NCBI RefSeq assembly: GCF_002078875.1
Contig: NC_034411.1
Location: 31,514,260 to 31,578,259 of the forward strand
Direction of reading: 5' to 3'
Origin: Numida meleagris
Lineage: Eukaryota > Chordata > Aves > Galliformes > Numididae
DNA length: 64,000 bases
The position numbers and the translations under genes are program-made. The notes beneath the pieces are model-generated. The model did no database searches, was not told where the DNA came from, and saw nothing but the letters and a program-made list of their open reading frames with translations. Below are positions 1 through 11,268 of this stretch, in pieces; the stretch's first letter is position 1, and each line of letters starts with the position of its first letter.

Positions 1-3000
1 CAAGTTCTTACTCATCCAAATGGAAAAGGAATATAAAATCCTATGTAGACTCCCTAGGAGTTTTAACAGAACTGAAGTCCCTCCCATGTCAATACAGAAG
101 AGGACAGAACATGCACCAGTTTCAAATTTACAGTTTGCGTACAACTTACCTTCACACCAACTAGTGACGTGAATTCTTTGCAGTCAGTTTCACCCAGCTC
201 AGAACTATCTTGCCTAGGATGACATGGTGCATATCCTTTGCTTTTCCCCCTTTGTAGATCAGTCCTAGAATGAGTGAACTAGGAATAGCACCCAGAAAGT
301 AGAAGTTTCACTAACCATATGCTCTTCTGGTCTCTTTGGCTGTAGATGAGACACTGAGTTTTCGTACAGAATTCCAAATCTGTGTGTGCGTGGGGTGAGG
401 TGGGAAAGCAAAACATCCTTTTTTTCCAGAAATTTTGATTCCCCCCCTCACACATACACTTTTATTATCTATCTGCTGTAACCTTGGTGACACAGTGGGT
501 GATCTGTCCTTCCACTAAGTCATGAGAATCGTCACTCATTGCGTTTTTCACAAAGACTTTTCAGGTATATTTTAGTATAACTGCCAAATTCTTGTCAACA
601 CACTGAGGCTAAGAGCACACAACTGTTCATCTCTGGCAAAAGTCCCACAGGATTTGCTTCTAAAATTGAAAAGCTTGCACGAGATGAGAAGAGATCAGGC
701 CAAAGAGGCATAGTGATAGGACTCTTCTGAATAAAACATTCTTTCTTAGAATTTGCAGGGAATATCTTTTGGGTCTCTGCTACTATCTAAGCCTTGATAA
801 TAATTCTCAGATCTTCTTCTCCAGAAGTTTTTTAAAGCTTTAAGAACCAACACGTCACTTTTTCTTATCAAGGAACTTAAGGCTTGAGGCTTAAGTTATG
901 CGATGCAAGTTTTCACCTGCAGTTGTCAGTAAATCTAAGGCTGAGGGCCAATTCCCATGCTGGATGCTCCCATTTCAACCTCTAGTGCAGATAAACTTTG
1001 TAGAACAGTGTATTTAGCTTTTTCCTTATTGTCAAATATTCCTTCTTGAAATCTATTTACAAATTCTTTCTTTTAACAATAGCTTTTTGGAGAGGTGAAA
1101 ATGCTTTTATACTCTACATTTAAATAGGTGTTTTATTACAGAAATCAAGAGTGATACCCTACAATTTTCTCTGTGAAATTAAATGGACATGGTATCACAG
1201 TGTCTCTTAATGCTCAGAGATAAACTAATTAAGATTTCATGAGACTTCAGGACAGAGTTTTTTGTTTGATTGTTTTGTTAATTTCTTTTTGGTGTGTGTG
1301 TGTGTTCCTGTTTTCTTTTGTTTTGTTTTCTGACAGTGGCCAAAGAGTTAGGAAGCCAGAAGATTACACTTCAGTTTCTTAGATTTATTTTTTCCACTAA
1401 TCAGCAATTTTCAACTTGTCTCTGATTTCTTTCTCAAGTTTTAGTCTTTTCTTTACCAACTAGTGTATGAGAAAATATAGGATAGTATTTGGTCAAAACA
1501 AACAAGCACAAAAAAGCCTTAGAGGAGTTTGTTGCTTGTTTTCTTATACATGAAAGTTGCTATAAAGGATAAACATTCAGGCTTTTGTGGTCTGCTGAGG
1601 GTAGGAATTTTTCCTGTGTCCTGGTGAAGCTTTCTCCTTGTAAGTTTGTCTTTTCTTGAGTTTTAATCTGAACCAGAATGGGTGGATGATGGTTGCATTC
1701 ACATTTAGAGGCTATGAAGTAAAGTTTGAAGCTTTACTGGTATAGAAACGACTTCCATGAGTAAGGTGCTTTACTGGTCTACTCTTTTGAAGGTGTAGTC
1801 AGGAAAAGAGAGATGAGAACTCTCCATTGATGATGACCTGACAATAAGTGTGTGTTGTCTAAAATTCTATATTCTAGTTGCAAATGTTATGCAAATTATT
1901 TCAGACAAATGATTCAAAGCATTTCCTCAAATGTTTCTCCAAAAAAGGCAAATAAACTAAACAACAAGATAAACATTCTTTCTCTTCTCCCTTCTGTCTC
2001 CTCTTTTCACTTGTTGTCTCACTTCCCCCTCTGCACACAGGCTGAACCCCAAAATGAATCAAAAGTCATTGTGGAGATGATGCTTGTGTGACCTTTAAAA
2101 GACCAGGTGGAATTAGAGCTTTGATTGGGAATCTCTTCTGCTTTTTTATTGGTGTATTTTAAAGTTATGTATTATTCAGTCTTAATTACATTCATTACTT
2201 CGTCTACTAAAATAATGCTTTATTACTTTTCTGTAAACATAAAAAGGTTTTCACCAATTGTATGCTGCTTTCCTTCTTTTCGATAGGTAAGTTAACTTCA
2301 TTAATAACTCAACTTAGATTGGTGAGGCAACATTAAGACTTACTGACATGGAGCCAGATTCTGATAGCATCACAGTGGTATAGGTCAAGACTTGATTTAG
2401 TCTGGCTTCTAGTGTGAACAGATTCTCTTTTAATGTCATCTCTTTGTTCTTGACATAGTATAATTGCTATTTCTATTTACATCTCATTTTCAAGCCATAA
2501 TGTTTCAATGCTATTACTGAGATTGGTGGAAAGGCATAGGATAAAGATAGCATCCTTGCTGTAGTTGAATTTTAATGAAAGAACAGAAGTAGGTGTTGGT
2601 GACTTGATTTTAATCTTTTTCTCTTAAAAATGAATAAATAAAAGTAAGGTAAGGCTTGTATCTTATATTAATTGCCTACTTAGCATAGCGATATACGTTG
2701 GTTTATAGAAAACTTCATAAGTATCAACTATTTATGTTTCTCTGCATGGTCATGGAAACAGATCTGGACAATCTCAAAGGACAAAATCACAAGATTAAGA
2801 TGAATGACTTAATTGAAAATTTACTTAGATCAAAATATACTTGTATCAAACTTAGTTTTTCACATATGATTATACGTATGATTGTACACACATATTTTAT
2901 TATTCCCTTTCTCAGTTGTTTCAAAATGAAGCTGTTACTTACCTTTGTAGACTTTAAAGTAATCTAGCTTCTCTCAGCAGAAGAATTGCTTCTTTTCCAT

Positions 3001-3340
3001 AGTAGCATGCTTCAGTAAAATTGGATGACTTCTCAAGTTTTCCTGATGTAAGAAAAATCTTTTGTTTTGTTGCGCTTATCAATTAACTCTTTAAAGCTGC
3101 ATCCTTCTCCTGATAGTCTCTTCTGTGTAGCTTGACACTGTTGGAACAAATTCTGTGATTTAGTGAATTTTGAAACTTTTTGGATAAGATGAAATGCATC
3201 CATGGACAAATATAAGTTTGAAGGGATCTGTGAATCACGTGAACATTACCTCTTGTTCTTTAGTTATCAGCCTCAGAGAAGAGTCTGGTTCCAAGTTTTC
3301 TATAACCCTATTCTAGTTATTGGGAAAGGCTGCTGTTACT
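1..3340. other. Intergenic AT-rich DNA downstream of BIRC6
   Basis: No exon, repeat family or RNA gene could be recognised on either strand. There are only short low-complexity tracts, including a (TG)n run at about 1292-1305 and T-rich runs around 1260-1330. The open frames here are short and have no protein-like composition. TTC27 follows BIRC6 in the same orientation in mammals, but no exon of it was seen here or elsewhere to the left of the BIRC6 stop. Confidence 0.6.
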
Positions 3341-3349
3341 TCTCTTTTG

Positions 3350-3530
3350 CAGGATTGACAAGCATAGTGCCCTCAGCCTCTTCTTGTCTTTAACTCCTTT
3401 ACTCCTCAGAATGTCTGTAACTACTTCAGTGTTCCTCAGGTAAAATCTCTCCAGTTTGTTCTTCTCTCTTCTTCTCTTAGCAAGGGACCCAAAACTGGAT
3501 AGTGCCCCAGGTGCAGCTTTATTCTTATAA
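3350..3530 (-). mobile_element. Old CR1 LINE fragment
   Basis: The plus-strand text resembles the complement of the CR1 reverse-transcriptase 3' region. It has a stretch like ccagtttgttcttctctctt followed by gggacccaaaactggatagt and gccccaggtgcagc. The matching minus-strand peptide (GSLAKRRREKNKLERF) recalls the CR1 segment ending in LERV. It is heavily diverged and both ends are approximate. Confidence 0.5.
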
Positions 3531-6500
3531 ATATATATTTCTATCAACTTTATTACTATAAAAATAAATTGTAAAGAGTATATTACTAATTTTTTTATTG
3601 TGTTTGTGTAGCCCTCCAGTTTGTGACTTTTGTGAATCTACTACAGAGATTTAGTATACAAAGTCTGAGTTTTGCAGAGACTGTAAATCCTTGTTAGAGA
3701 AGTCATACGTAGCTTATAGTCATAAATAATATTGTCTTGATCTTTTTGTTTTTAAGCATCTAATAGAATCATGAATAATTTTTCTTTTTCTAGTTTCTTA
3801 CTTTTCTTTTCAATAATTTTTTCCTTGAAGTCTTTCTCGACAAAGGCGTAAGATGTACAGAATTCTCCCTCCCCCTCTCCGTCCTTCCCTCTCCTCACAT
3901 CTCTCCCAGCAGTCAAATTTCTGCTTTTTCCAGGTTTTCAGTCAGTTGTTTGGGATTTCTGATGCTGATTTTGTTTAGTAGCATTTGTATCACCTTATCC
4001 TTACTGCTTATTGGAATTTAAGGTTTATAAGCACAGAAACTTTAATCACATTTTTTTAGGCATGTTAACATCTTGAATTATTTAAGCAGATGAAAGAGAT
4101 CAATAGGTAAGGTCTTAAATGTTCTTGATAGCCAGATGCTCCTGTATTTTATATGCAGAAATCTTCCAGCTGCTGCCAGGTTGACAAATGAACTGAGTTT
4201 TGAATGTGTCCCCTGTTTACTTTAATGACCAAGTGTTCAGGCATTCCAAACCCCTTGTTCTGTCTCTGTATTCAAGTGCATATGCCTAATAGCAGGCAAG
4301 CTTCATATTTATTAGTATAGTATATAGTACATCTCTAATTTAGGGCAGTCAGAAATAATTAATTTTAAATGTTTGTAAGTATGTTCAGGCTTAAACTCAG
4401 TATCATTTAACTGCTTCAGACTTGCACAATTGCACTTGGAGGAAGAGAAGGAGCAGCTAATTTAAACAGATGTTCTTGGAACCATGGAACTGAAATACAA
4501 TTCTTTATTGCCTCTGTTAACTAGAACTATTTCTTGAATTTGCTATAAAGTTACTATAAATAAAAATTTAGTCCATCTTGCCTCACCTTGTATTGAGATA
4601 GGTCAGCTGGTTTTAGATATTACATTATTCTAGCCTTTGCAAACAAACTTTAAAAAAATCTGAAGCAATTACTGTTATCTCAGCTGTTATTTATGGTAAG
4701 GACAGCTATTATAACACACTCTCAGTGTAGGAAACTCTCACACTCAGAATTTAGAATATCTGCTGTGACAATGTAAAGCCTCGACATTTTTGACACACTA
4801 GTTGATTGATAATGCAGCATAAAGGAGCAAAATTTAAATGACTTCATAATGGTATCATCGCTAATAAAATAATTTATCTAAAATTCAAAACATTAATTGT
4901 CAAGATTTTATTGTTGCATAATCACTTAGGAATAATACAACAAGAGGGAAACACCATGGGTCTAAGCACAGCCAAAATCTCTGCCAAGATACAGTTTGGA
5001 AAGATGCCATTTAACCTCCAGGAAAAGATCCTGCCAGAAACTTGGGCTAATAACAGAGTGTTCAGACTCATTGCCTAAATAAATAGACCTTATCGTTTTC
5101 TGGATGATGATATATAAAATTGTATTAACAAATCCCAATAACAGGATAATACCAACATCTTAGACCTGCATAGTATTGAAAAAAAAAACAGAGCACTTAA
5201 CGTAAAGGAGCAGAAACTCCTTTACGTTCCTTTACTCCTATCCACCCACCTTATTGCTGTTCTTGCTAGCCTTATTTCTGAGGAAAACAGATTTATGCAG
5301 TCTTGTCTTGCTGACAATCCCCATTTAGCATATTCAGAACCTACTGGCCTTGTTCAGACAAACTTAAACAGAAGCATAACTTGTCTCTCTCAGGTCATTA
5401 AGCTTTTTGTAGCTTTATGAAAATGTGGATAGATAAGGAGAGAAATATGACACCCATAGCTGTGTTCTTCAGGAGAACTTTTGTGGTATTTTATAACAGA
5501 GAACTCAGACTGGGGTGGGGGAGAGAGGGAGCAAAGAGCAGGGGGAAACATTAAGTATCTTGAGAGCAGGAAAAGCTTCAATTCAGTTTTGGGGTCAGCT
5601 GAGTTACAAATCAATGGGAATCCAGGCCTCACAACTACTTCTTGTGTTTTCAAAACTCCTGATTTAATTTTTTCACCAGAATCCTTAAAACTTCCACTCA
5701 CAGAACATAAATTTGAAAACTGTTTACTTTTCCCAGTAAGGTTTTGTCTCTCTTAATTTCTCTTTGTATTATATGACATTTTGCACTTAAGTTTATTACT
5801 AGTTTTCCAGTGCCATACCATCTATGCATTTCTAGGCTAAACTCTGCTGTGACTGGTGATGTAAGTCACTGTCATAGTTCACCTTTGTCCTGTATCACAA
5901 CTGGTGTTATAATTTTTATCAATAAAAATGTGTAGCCTAAAATCTCCAGATTTCAGTTCTGAGATAGAACTTCTGAGTAACTCACACTGATGTCTTCTGA
6001 AGAAGGATGATGAAGATTGGATTCTTATGTTCAGTGACTTGGCTGGCCCTAGGATTGTGGAATGACAATACATGTTGCTGCGTATGTTCCTGTTGCTGCG
6101 TGCCTAGAATTATTCATTTGAATTTGCTATGAAGTCAAGGAAGTATTTCCACCCATAGAGGAATGTATTAAATAGACGGAACTTTGGGTCAGATTAATTT
6201 CAGACCATTTAAAGTTGTTCTTTGCTTTCATTGGTTTATTTTGGAAAAAGTTGCTCTAATGAACTTATTAACCCTACATTTTTTTTTTTAAAGTTTTATG
6301 TAATTTTGAATTCCCTCATTAGCCATTTGCATTCAGCTTTCTGTGGTAATTTAATCTATTTCTCTTTCATTGTTTTAAACTTTAAAGCTTTTATTTATTT
6401 TAGAATCTAAGAATGTTCTACTTAATGTTAAGTGCTTTGGAGTTAGATGATCGCTTAAGCTCACAGCAGAAGGAAGCTGTCAGACTCATTTGACCCTGGT

Positions 6501-6854
6501 ATCTATTGGGGCATCATACTGTCAGTTAATATCATTATCTTCTGATGCTCATATTTCTAAAGAAACCTTTACATTTCTCTTTGTGTTTCTCTAGTTAGAC
6601 AGCCATCATCTGTCTTCAGGCAGTGTGTTGAGTAAGAGACTTACTGGGATTTAGTTATGAACAGGTGGAGTGTCCCCTCAAGAAATCCAGTTTTTGAAGT
6701 TTACTGCTTCATAGGGGTTGTCTTCATCACTGCTGAAACATGTTTAGCTCTTAGATGCGTGTCATAAATAATTAGTTTCACTCTGGTAAATCTGTTCTTG
6801 TTCCATTGAAGGCTATTTTCTTTGTAGAGTTTTTCCTGCATCTGACATTGTATT
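3531..6854. other. Intergenic AT-rich DNA
   Basis: No gene or clear transposon was found. A perfect short hairpin at 5199-5228 is listed separately. Open frames around 5390-5756 on both strands are short, overlap each other and look like chance. Confidence 0.55.
5199..5228. repeat. Perfect 12-bp inverted repeat (hairpin), 6-nt loop
   Basis: The left arm AACGTAAAGGAG (5199-5210) and right arm CTCCTTTACGTT (5217-5228) are exact reverse complements around the loop CAGAAA. No transposon or gene context explains it. It follows an A-rich run. Confidence 0.9.
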
Positions 6855-7015
6855 GAATCATAGAATGGCCTGGGTTGAAAAGGACCTCAAAGATCATCTA
6901 GTTTCAACCCCCCTGCTGAGTGCAGGGCCACCAGCCACTAGACCAGGCTGCCCAGAGCCACATCCAGCCTGGCCTTGAATGCCTCCAGGGACAGGGCATC
7001 CACAACCTCACTGGG

Positions 7016-7495
7016 TGTCATGGTTTTGTGATTTTCAGTTATTGGTATTCCACATCATAACATAATGTAGTGGATATACCTGGTTCTCAGAAGAGAAGGA
7101 CTACTACAGTCCTCACGGTACTTTGCTCCTCTGTTACCATTTTCCAGCCGGAGGGAAAAGATAAAAGCTCGCAGTATAAAAACTTGCAGATCACGAGACC
7201 TCGTCCCTTTTTCCGCCNNNNNNNNNNNNNNNNNNNNNNNNNNNNNNNNNNNNNNNNNNNNNNNNNNNNNNNNNNNNNNNNNNNNNNNNNNNNNNNNNNN
7301 NNNNNNNNNNNNNNNNNNNNNNNNNNNNNNNNNNNNNNNNNNNNNNNNNNNNNNNNNNNNNNNNNNNNNNNNNNNNNNNNNNNNNNNNNNNNNNNNNNNN
7401 NNNNNNNNNNNNNNCCCTTTTCCCGGGACGTGGGCCCTTGGGTCCCCCGTTCCCTTTGTCACGGAATCGGGCCTAACGCCCATAAACCGTTGACA
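7016..7495 (+). mobile_element. Solo LTR of an avian endogenous retrovirus, inserted into CR1, contains an assembly gap
   Basis: It starts TGTCATGGTTTTGTG and ends CGTTGACA, so it has TG...CA ends and a 5-bp terminal inverted repeat (TGTCA/TGACA). CTGGG flanks both sides (7011-7015 and 7496-7500) as the target duplication. A TATA-like tataaaaa lies at 7175-7182, which suggests plus-strand orientation. No internal retroviral genes accompany it, as expected after LTR-LTR recombination. About 200 bases are unread (Ns). The related copy is at 18729-19290. The family name is not known to me. Confidence 0.92.
7218..7414. other. Assembly gap (197 Ns)
   Basis: This is a run of undetermined bases inside the solo LTR. 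By comparison with the second LTR copy, the missing part should include the region before a (CCCTTTT)n pyrimidine-rich tract. That low-complexity tract is a likely reason for the gap. Confidence 0.99.
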
Positions 7496-8282
7496 CTGGG
7501 GCAGCCTGTTCCAGTGCATCACCACCCTCTGTGTGAAAAACTTCCTCCTAATATCTAACCTCAACCTCCCGTCTCAGTTTAAAACCATTCCCCCTTGTCC
7601 TGTCACTATCCACCCTTGTGAACAATCGTTCCCCCTCCTGTTTATACGCTCCCTTCAAGTATTGGAAGGCCACAATGAAGTCTCCCTGGAGCCTTCTCTA
7701 CTCCAAACTAAACAAGCCCAGTTCCCTCAACCTTTCCTCAAAGGAGAGGTGCTCCAGCCCTCTGATCACCTTAGTCACCCTCCTCTGAACTCGTTCCAAG
7801 AGCTCCACATCTTTCTTGTGCTGGAGCCCCCAGGCCTGGATGCAGTACTCCAGATGGGGCCTCACAAGAGCCGAGTAGAGGGGGACCACCACTTTCCTCT
7901 CCCTGCTGACCACTCCTCTTTTAATGCAGCCCAGAACATAGTTGGCCTTCAGGGCTGCCAGTGCACACTGCTGGCTTATGTCCAGCTTCTCATCCTCCAG
8001 GACCCCCAAGTCCCTCTCCGCAGGGCTGCTTTTGAGGACTTCTTCCCCCAGTTTGTATAAATACCTGGGATTGCCCAAGTGCAGCACCTTGCATTTGGCC
8101 TTGTTGAACCTCATTAGGTTCACATGGGCCCACTTGTCCAGCCTGTCCAGGTCCCTCTGGATGGCTTCCCTTCCCTCCGCTGTATCGACTGTACCACTCA
8201 GCTTGGTGTCATCTGCAAACTTGCTGAGGGTGCACTTGATTCCATCATCTATGCCATTGATAAAGATGTTCAAGAGGTGTTG

Positions 8283-10991
8283 CTAGTCGTCATGAATGTG
8301 CTTGAATTTCCAAGATGGAGATTGTTGCTTTGGTTCAGATACTAGCACAGTCTTGAAAAGAAGTTTCTTAAGAAAATACCAGCTAGAGAGAAAGCATGAG
8401 AGAGGAATGAGAAGGCTCTTTGTTTTCTACGTTGAATTAGATCTGCTAGAATCCATGGATTGCAAATTTGATAGTGATATTGTTTGGATATCTCTATAAT
8501 TTCTCCAGGAACACTGTGTAATCTTAGTGAAACCTCTTTGATTGTTAGCAGAAACTAAGAGGGATTTAAGAACAAGTTATGTAATATCATTCATAGACTT
8601 GTACAAATTATCATTTAAGCAGTAAAAAAAAAAGTTGGTACAAGTATAGCTTGTGGTCAGGTTCATCCTGCAAGCTCATAGGGGTACAGCAGGTCCAGAG
8701 TCAAGCCAGGAAGTCGCTCGTGTCTTGGACATGAAGACCAATGTGGTGACTGCTGGGCTCATGGACAGGCATGTGCATAGAGGCCCCAGCTGAGGCTGGT
8801 CAGGGTTGTTAAGGCCTGTTAGCACACTACACAGCCTGACAGAAACTCTTTGTGTTTTAGGCGGGAATATAGAATGGTTATAAAATGTACCTAGAGATAC
8901 TGTGGAGGGCTAATGTAGTAAGTGGCAGAGGAAGTGTTCACACAGCTGGTTTGTGAAAAAAACTACATAATGTCTGATTTTTTTTATTATTATTATTTTT
9001 TAATAAAAAGATCTGAATGCTATGTAAGTAATGGAGATCACTACAAGTCTTCCATCTATATGCAGCCAGTATCTTGCAGGAGCTGCCATGGTGGATACCA
9101 AAAGTGGATAAGAAAGAGTATAGAGAAGTGGCATTGCAAACAAGCCTGGAAGGAGCATCTCTTAGTTTGTCCATAATGCAGTGTGAAAGGTAGCATGAAT
9201 GTGTTTATGGAGGAAAGGGTAAATAAGCAGAAGTGAATGTTATTAGCTGAATGAAGGACTGGGATGCATCAGTTTACATGCATGTATATTAAGAGCTCTA
9301 GTATCTTCTGGATTTAAAGGCCTGATAGATACATTATTGTTACTGAGAAGGAAAATTATTAAGTGTAGCATTTTATGCAGGGAGCCAGGTATCAACAAGA
9401 ACAACCTGATAAGTTTTAGCAGTATTTCTGGTCGAGGTTAAACATTTGGAGAAGATATTGACCCAGACAGCATACTCGCTTTTCTGTTTTGAAGCCTACT
9501 GTGTTTCACTGGAGTGCAGTAGAATTTTCCCAAGCACATGAAGCGTAGTCACACCCTATGTACATCCAACCTTATCCAGGAAGGTTTATCCAGATGGCTG
9601 TGCTGGAATAAAGATCATCTGAGCCCCGTAGTTCAAGTACAACTGCAGGCCCTTTTAGAACTTAAATAAGATATCTAGATATTGTCACCTCTGACTGAGA
9701 AGTACAGTTGTTAGAGCAAATCTGCAGTGCAGTCACTGGGGTGACAGAAGCAGAGGAAGGGGAAGTGTTGCTTTAGCAGATGCTGCATACACTAGATGTG
9801 ACGTTTTGTTAATGCTGTGAGTTTAAGAAAAAAAATGTAATTTGTTTCAGCATGTAGTAGGCTGAGTGAATTAGAGAGTTTAGTAAAACCACAGCTGGCA
9901 GGCTTAATTTGTCAGCTTTTAGCAATGGCTTTAGATGATAATGGGCCTCAATATGGATTTTAAAAACACACTGCCTTTATCAGTGTTAAAGAGTAGAAGA
10001 ATATGAATACCCAGTCTTCATAAAGTGAAAACAGTACAGGGTTGTCATCTGCAGTCTGTTCTTAAACTAAATGTAGTATACAAAATATGTGAGTACATTT
10101 TCTTCTTCATTTATGTTAGTTTTGTCACTATAATTTAAGCATTACATTGACATAATTTTGGAGTGAATGATTGTTTCTCAATTACTGAATTCTAGGTTAC
10201 ATTCTTTTCTTTAGAGGGGGAGAAAGGCAAAGAGCTTGAAAAATAGTTTCTATTTGCAATACAATGTGCAACAATGACAGCAGAGCAGTAAGATCCCAGG
10301 CCATAGCGAGTGAGGATTCACTCAAACACAACAGCAGTGAGCACAGAAATAAAGGAAAGAAGGTGCTTACCTTCAGAAAGTCTCCAGTACACAAAGATCT
10401 CCAAAGAGATAGCCTCACCTTCCTTTCCCCCCACTGCCAACCCTTAAATGAGGTCTGGGAAGGGGTGGATCCTGGCTCCAGCCCTTCTGGTCACTCAGGG
10501 GCATTGCATGCACCTGAGCTCCCTTGGGTTGGCCCTGTCTTCCCACCAGGTGCTCAATCACTGCTTCAAGCTGCAACTTAGCATTTCCACTACCCTATTG
10601 GAAAATATTTATTTAGGGTACCAGTTTAAAGCAAGTCATGGAATTGTTACCATGAACCAAGAAAATCCTGTGGAAATTAAGAGAAGTAGGCATACAAGTA
10701 TGAAGTAAGTAGTAAGCAATACTTAAATTGTCTGAAGTGAAGGCCCTCGCATTAACAGAAGAGAACTTCTAAAGAAAGTAGTCATGCTTGCATGAGCAAG
10801 GAAAACATAGAAAGGAAAAAACAATGCAAACTCTGGAAAAGTTGGTAATATTCTTGCAGTGAGAGTTAAGTAAGTTACTGGTAAAATCTATAAATTGATA
10901 AAGGAAGTCATATGGAAAAACAGCACTTGAGAACAGTATTTGAGTTAGTTTTAAATGTGTCAGCGAGAGGAATGCATGCTTCTTTGAGTCC
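8283..10991. other. Intergenic DNA without recognised genes
   Basis: Slightly GC-richer patches (about 8650-8850 and 10430-10570) are present, but no exon structure, known repeat or RNA gene could be supported. The short open frames on either strand look like chance. Confidence 0.5.
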
Positions 10992-11268
10992 TAGAATCAC
11001 AGGTTTGGAAAGGACCTCTAGAGATCATCTAGTCCAACACCCTGCTAAATCAGGTTCCCTACAGTAGGTCTCACAGGAAGGCATCCAGAAAGGTCTTGAC
11101 TGTCTCCAGAGAAGGAGACTCCACAGCCTCTCTGGGCAGCCTTTTCCAGTGCTCCATCACTCTGACAATAAATAATAAAAAAAAACTTCTTTGTGTTTGT
11201 ATGGAACTTACTCTGCTCCAGTGTTTGCCCATTACCCCTTGGTCTCTCGCAGCACACTGCTGAAAAGA
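10992..11268 (-). mobile_element. CR1 LINE 3' fragment
   Basis: The plus strand shows the complement of a CR1 3' end: tagaatcacaggtttggaaa, then gatcatctagtccaacaccc, agactccacagcctctctgg and gcagccttttccagtgctcc. The A-rich stretch near 11168-11185 is within the copy. Only the last quarter-kilobase or so of the element remains. Confidence 0.88.

Larger units (their letters stand above)
6855..8282 (-). mobile_element. CR1 LINE, 5'-truncated, interrupted by a solo LTR
   Basis: CR1 is the dominant non-LTR retrotransposon of birds. The 3' end is at the left (tcatagaatggcctgggttg at about 6857). The element reads on the minus strand up to about 8282. The minus-strand open frame 7698-8273 encodes the C-terminal reverse-transcriptase half, including FADDTKLSG, a DLDRLDKW segment, [15 protein letters not shown] and a [17 protein letters not shown] tail. 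The 5' portion (endonuclease and most of the RT) is missing. An LTR sits inside at 7016-7495. Without it the CR1 is about 0.94 kb long. Confidence 0.93.

Noticed and set aside
1292..1305. (TG)n run, and similar short CA runs near 38207 and 52063
   Set aside because: These are ordinary short microsatellites of 5-7 units, not informative.
7055..7564. Open frames of about 165 codons on both strands across the N gap
   Set aside because: They exist only because undetermined bases hide stop codons. The region is an LTR within CR1.
7533..8060. Long plus-strand open frame (175 codons)
   Set aside because: It is the antisense shadow of the CR1 reverse-transcriptase region, which reads on the minus strand.
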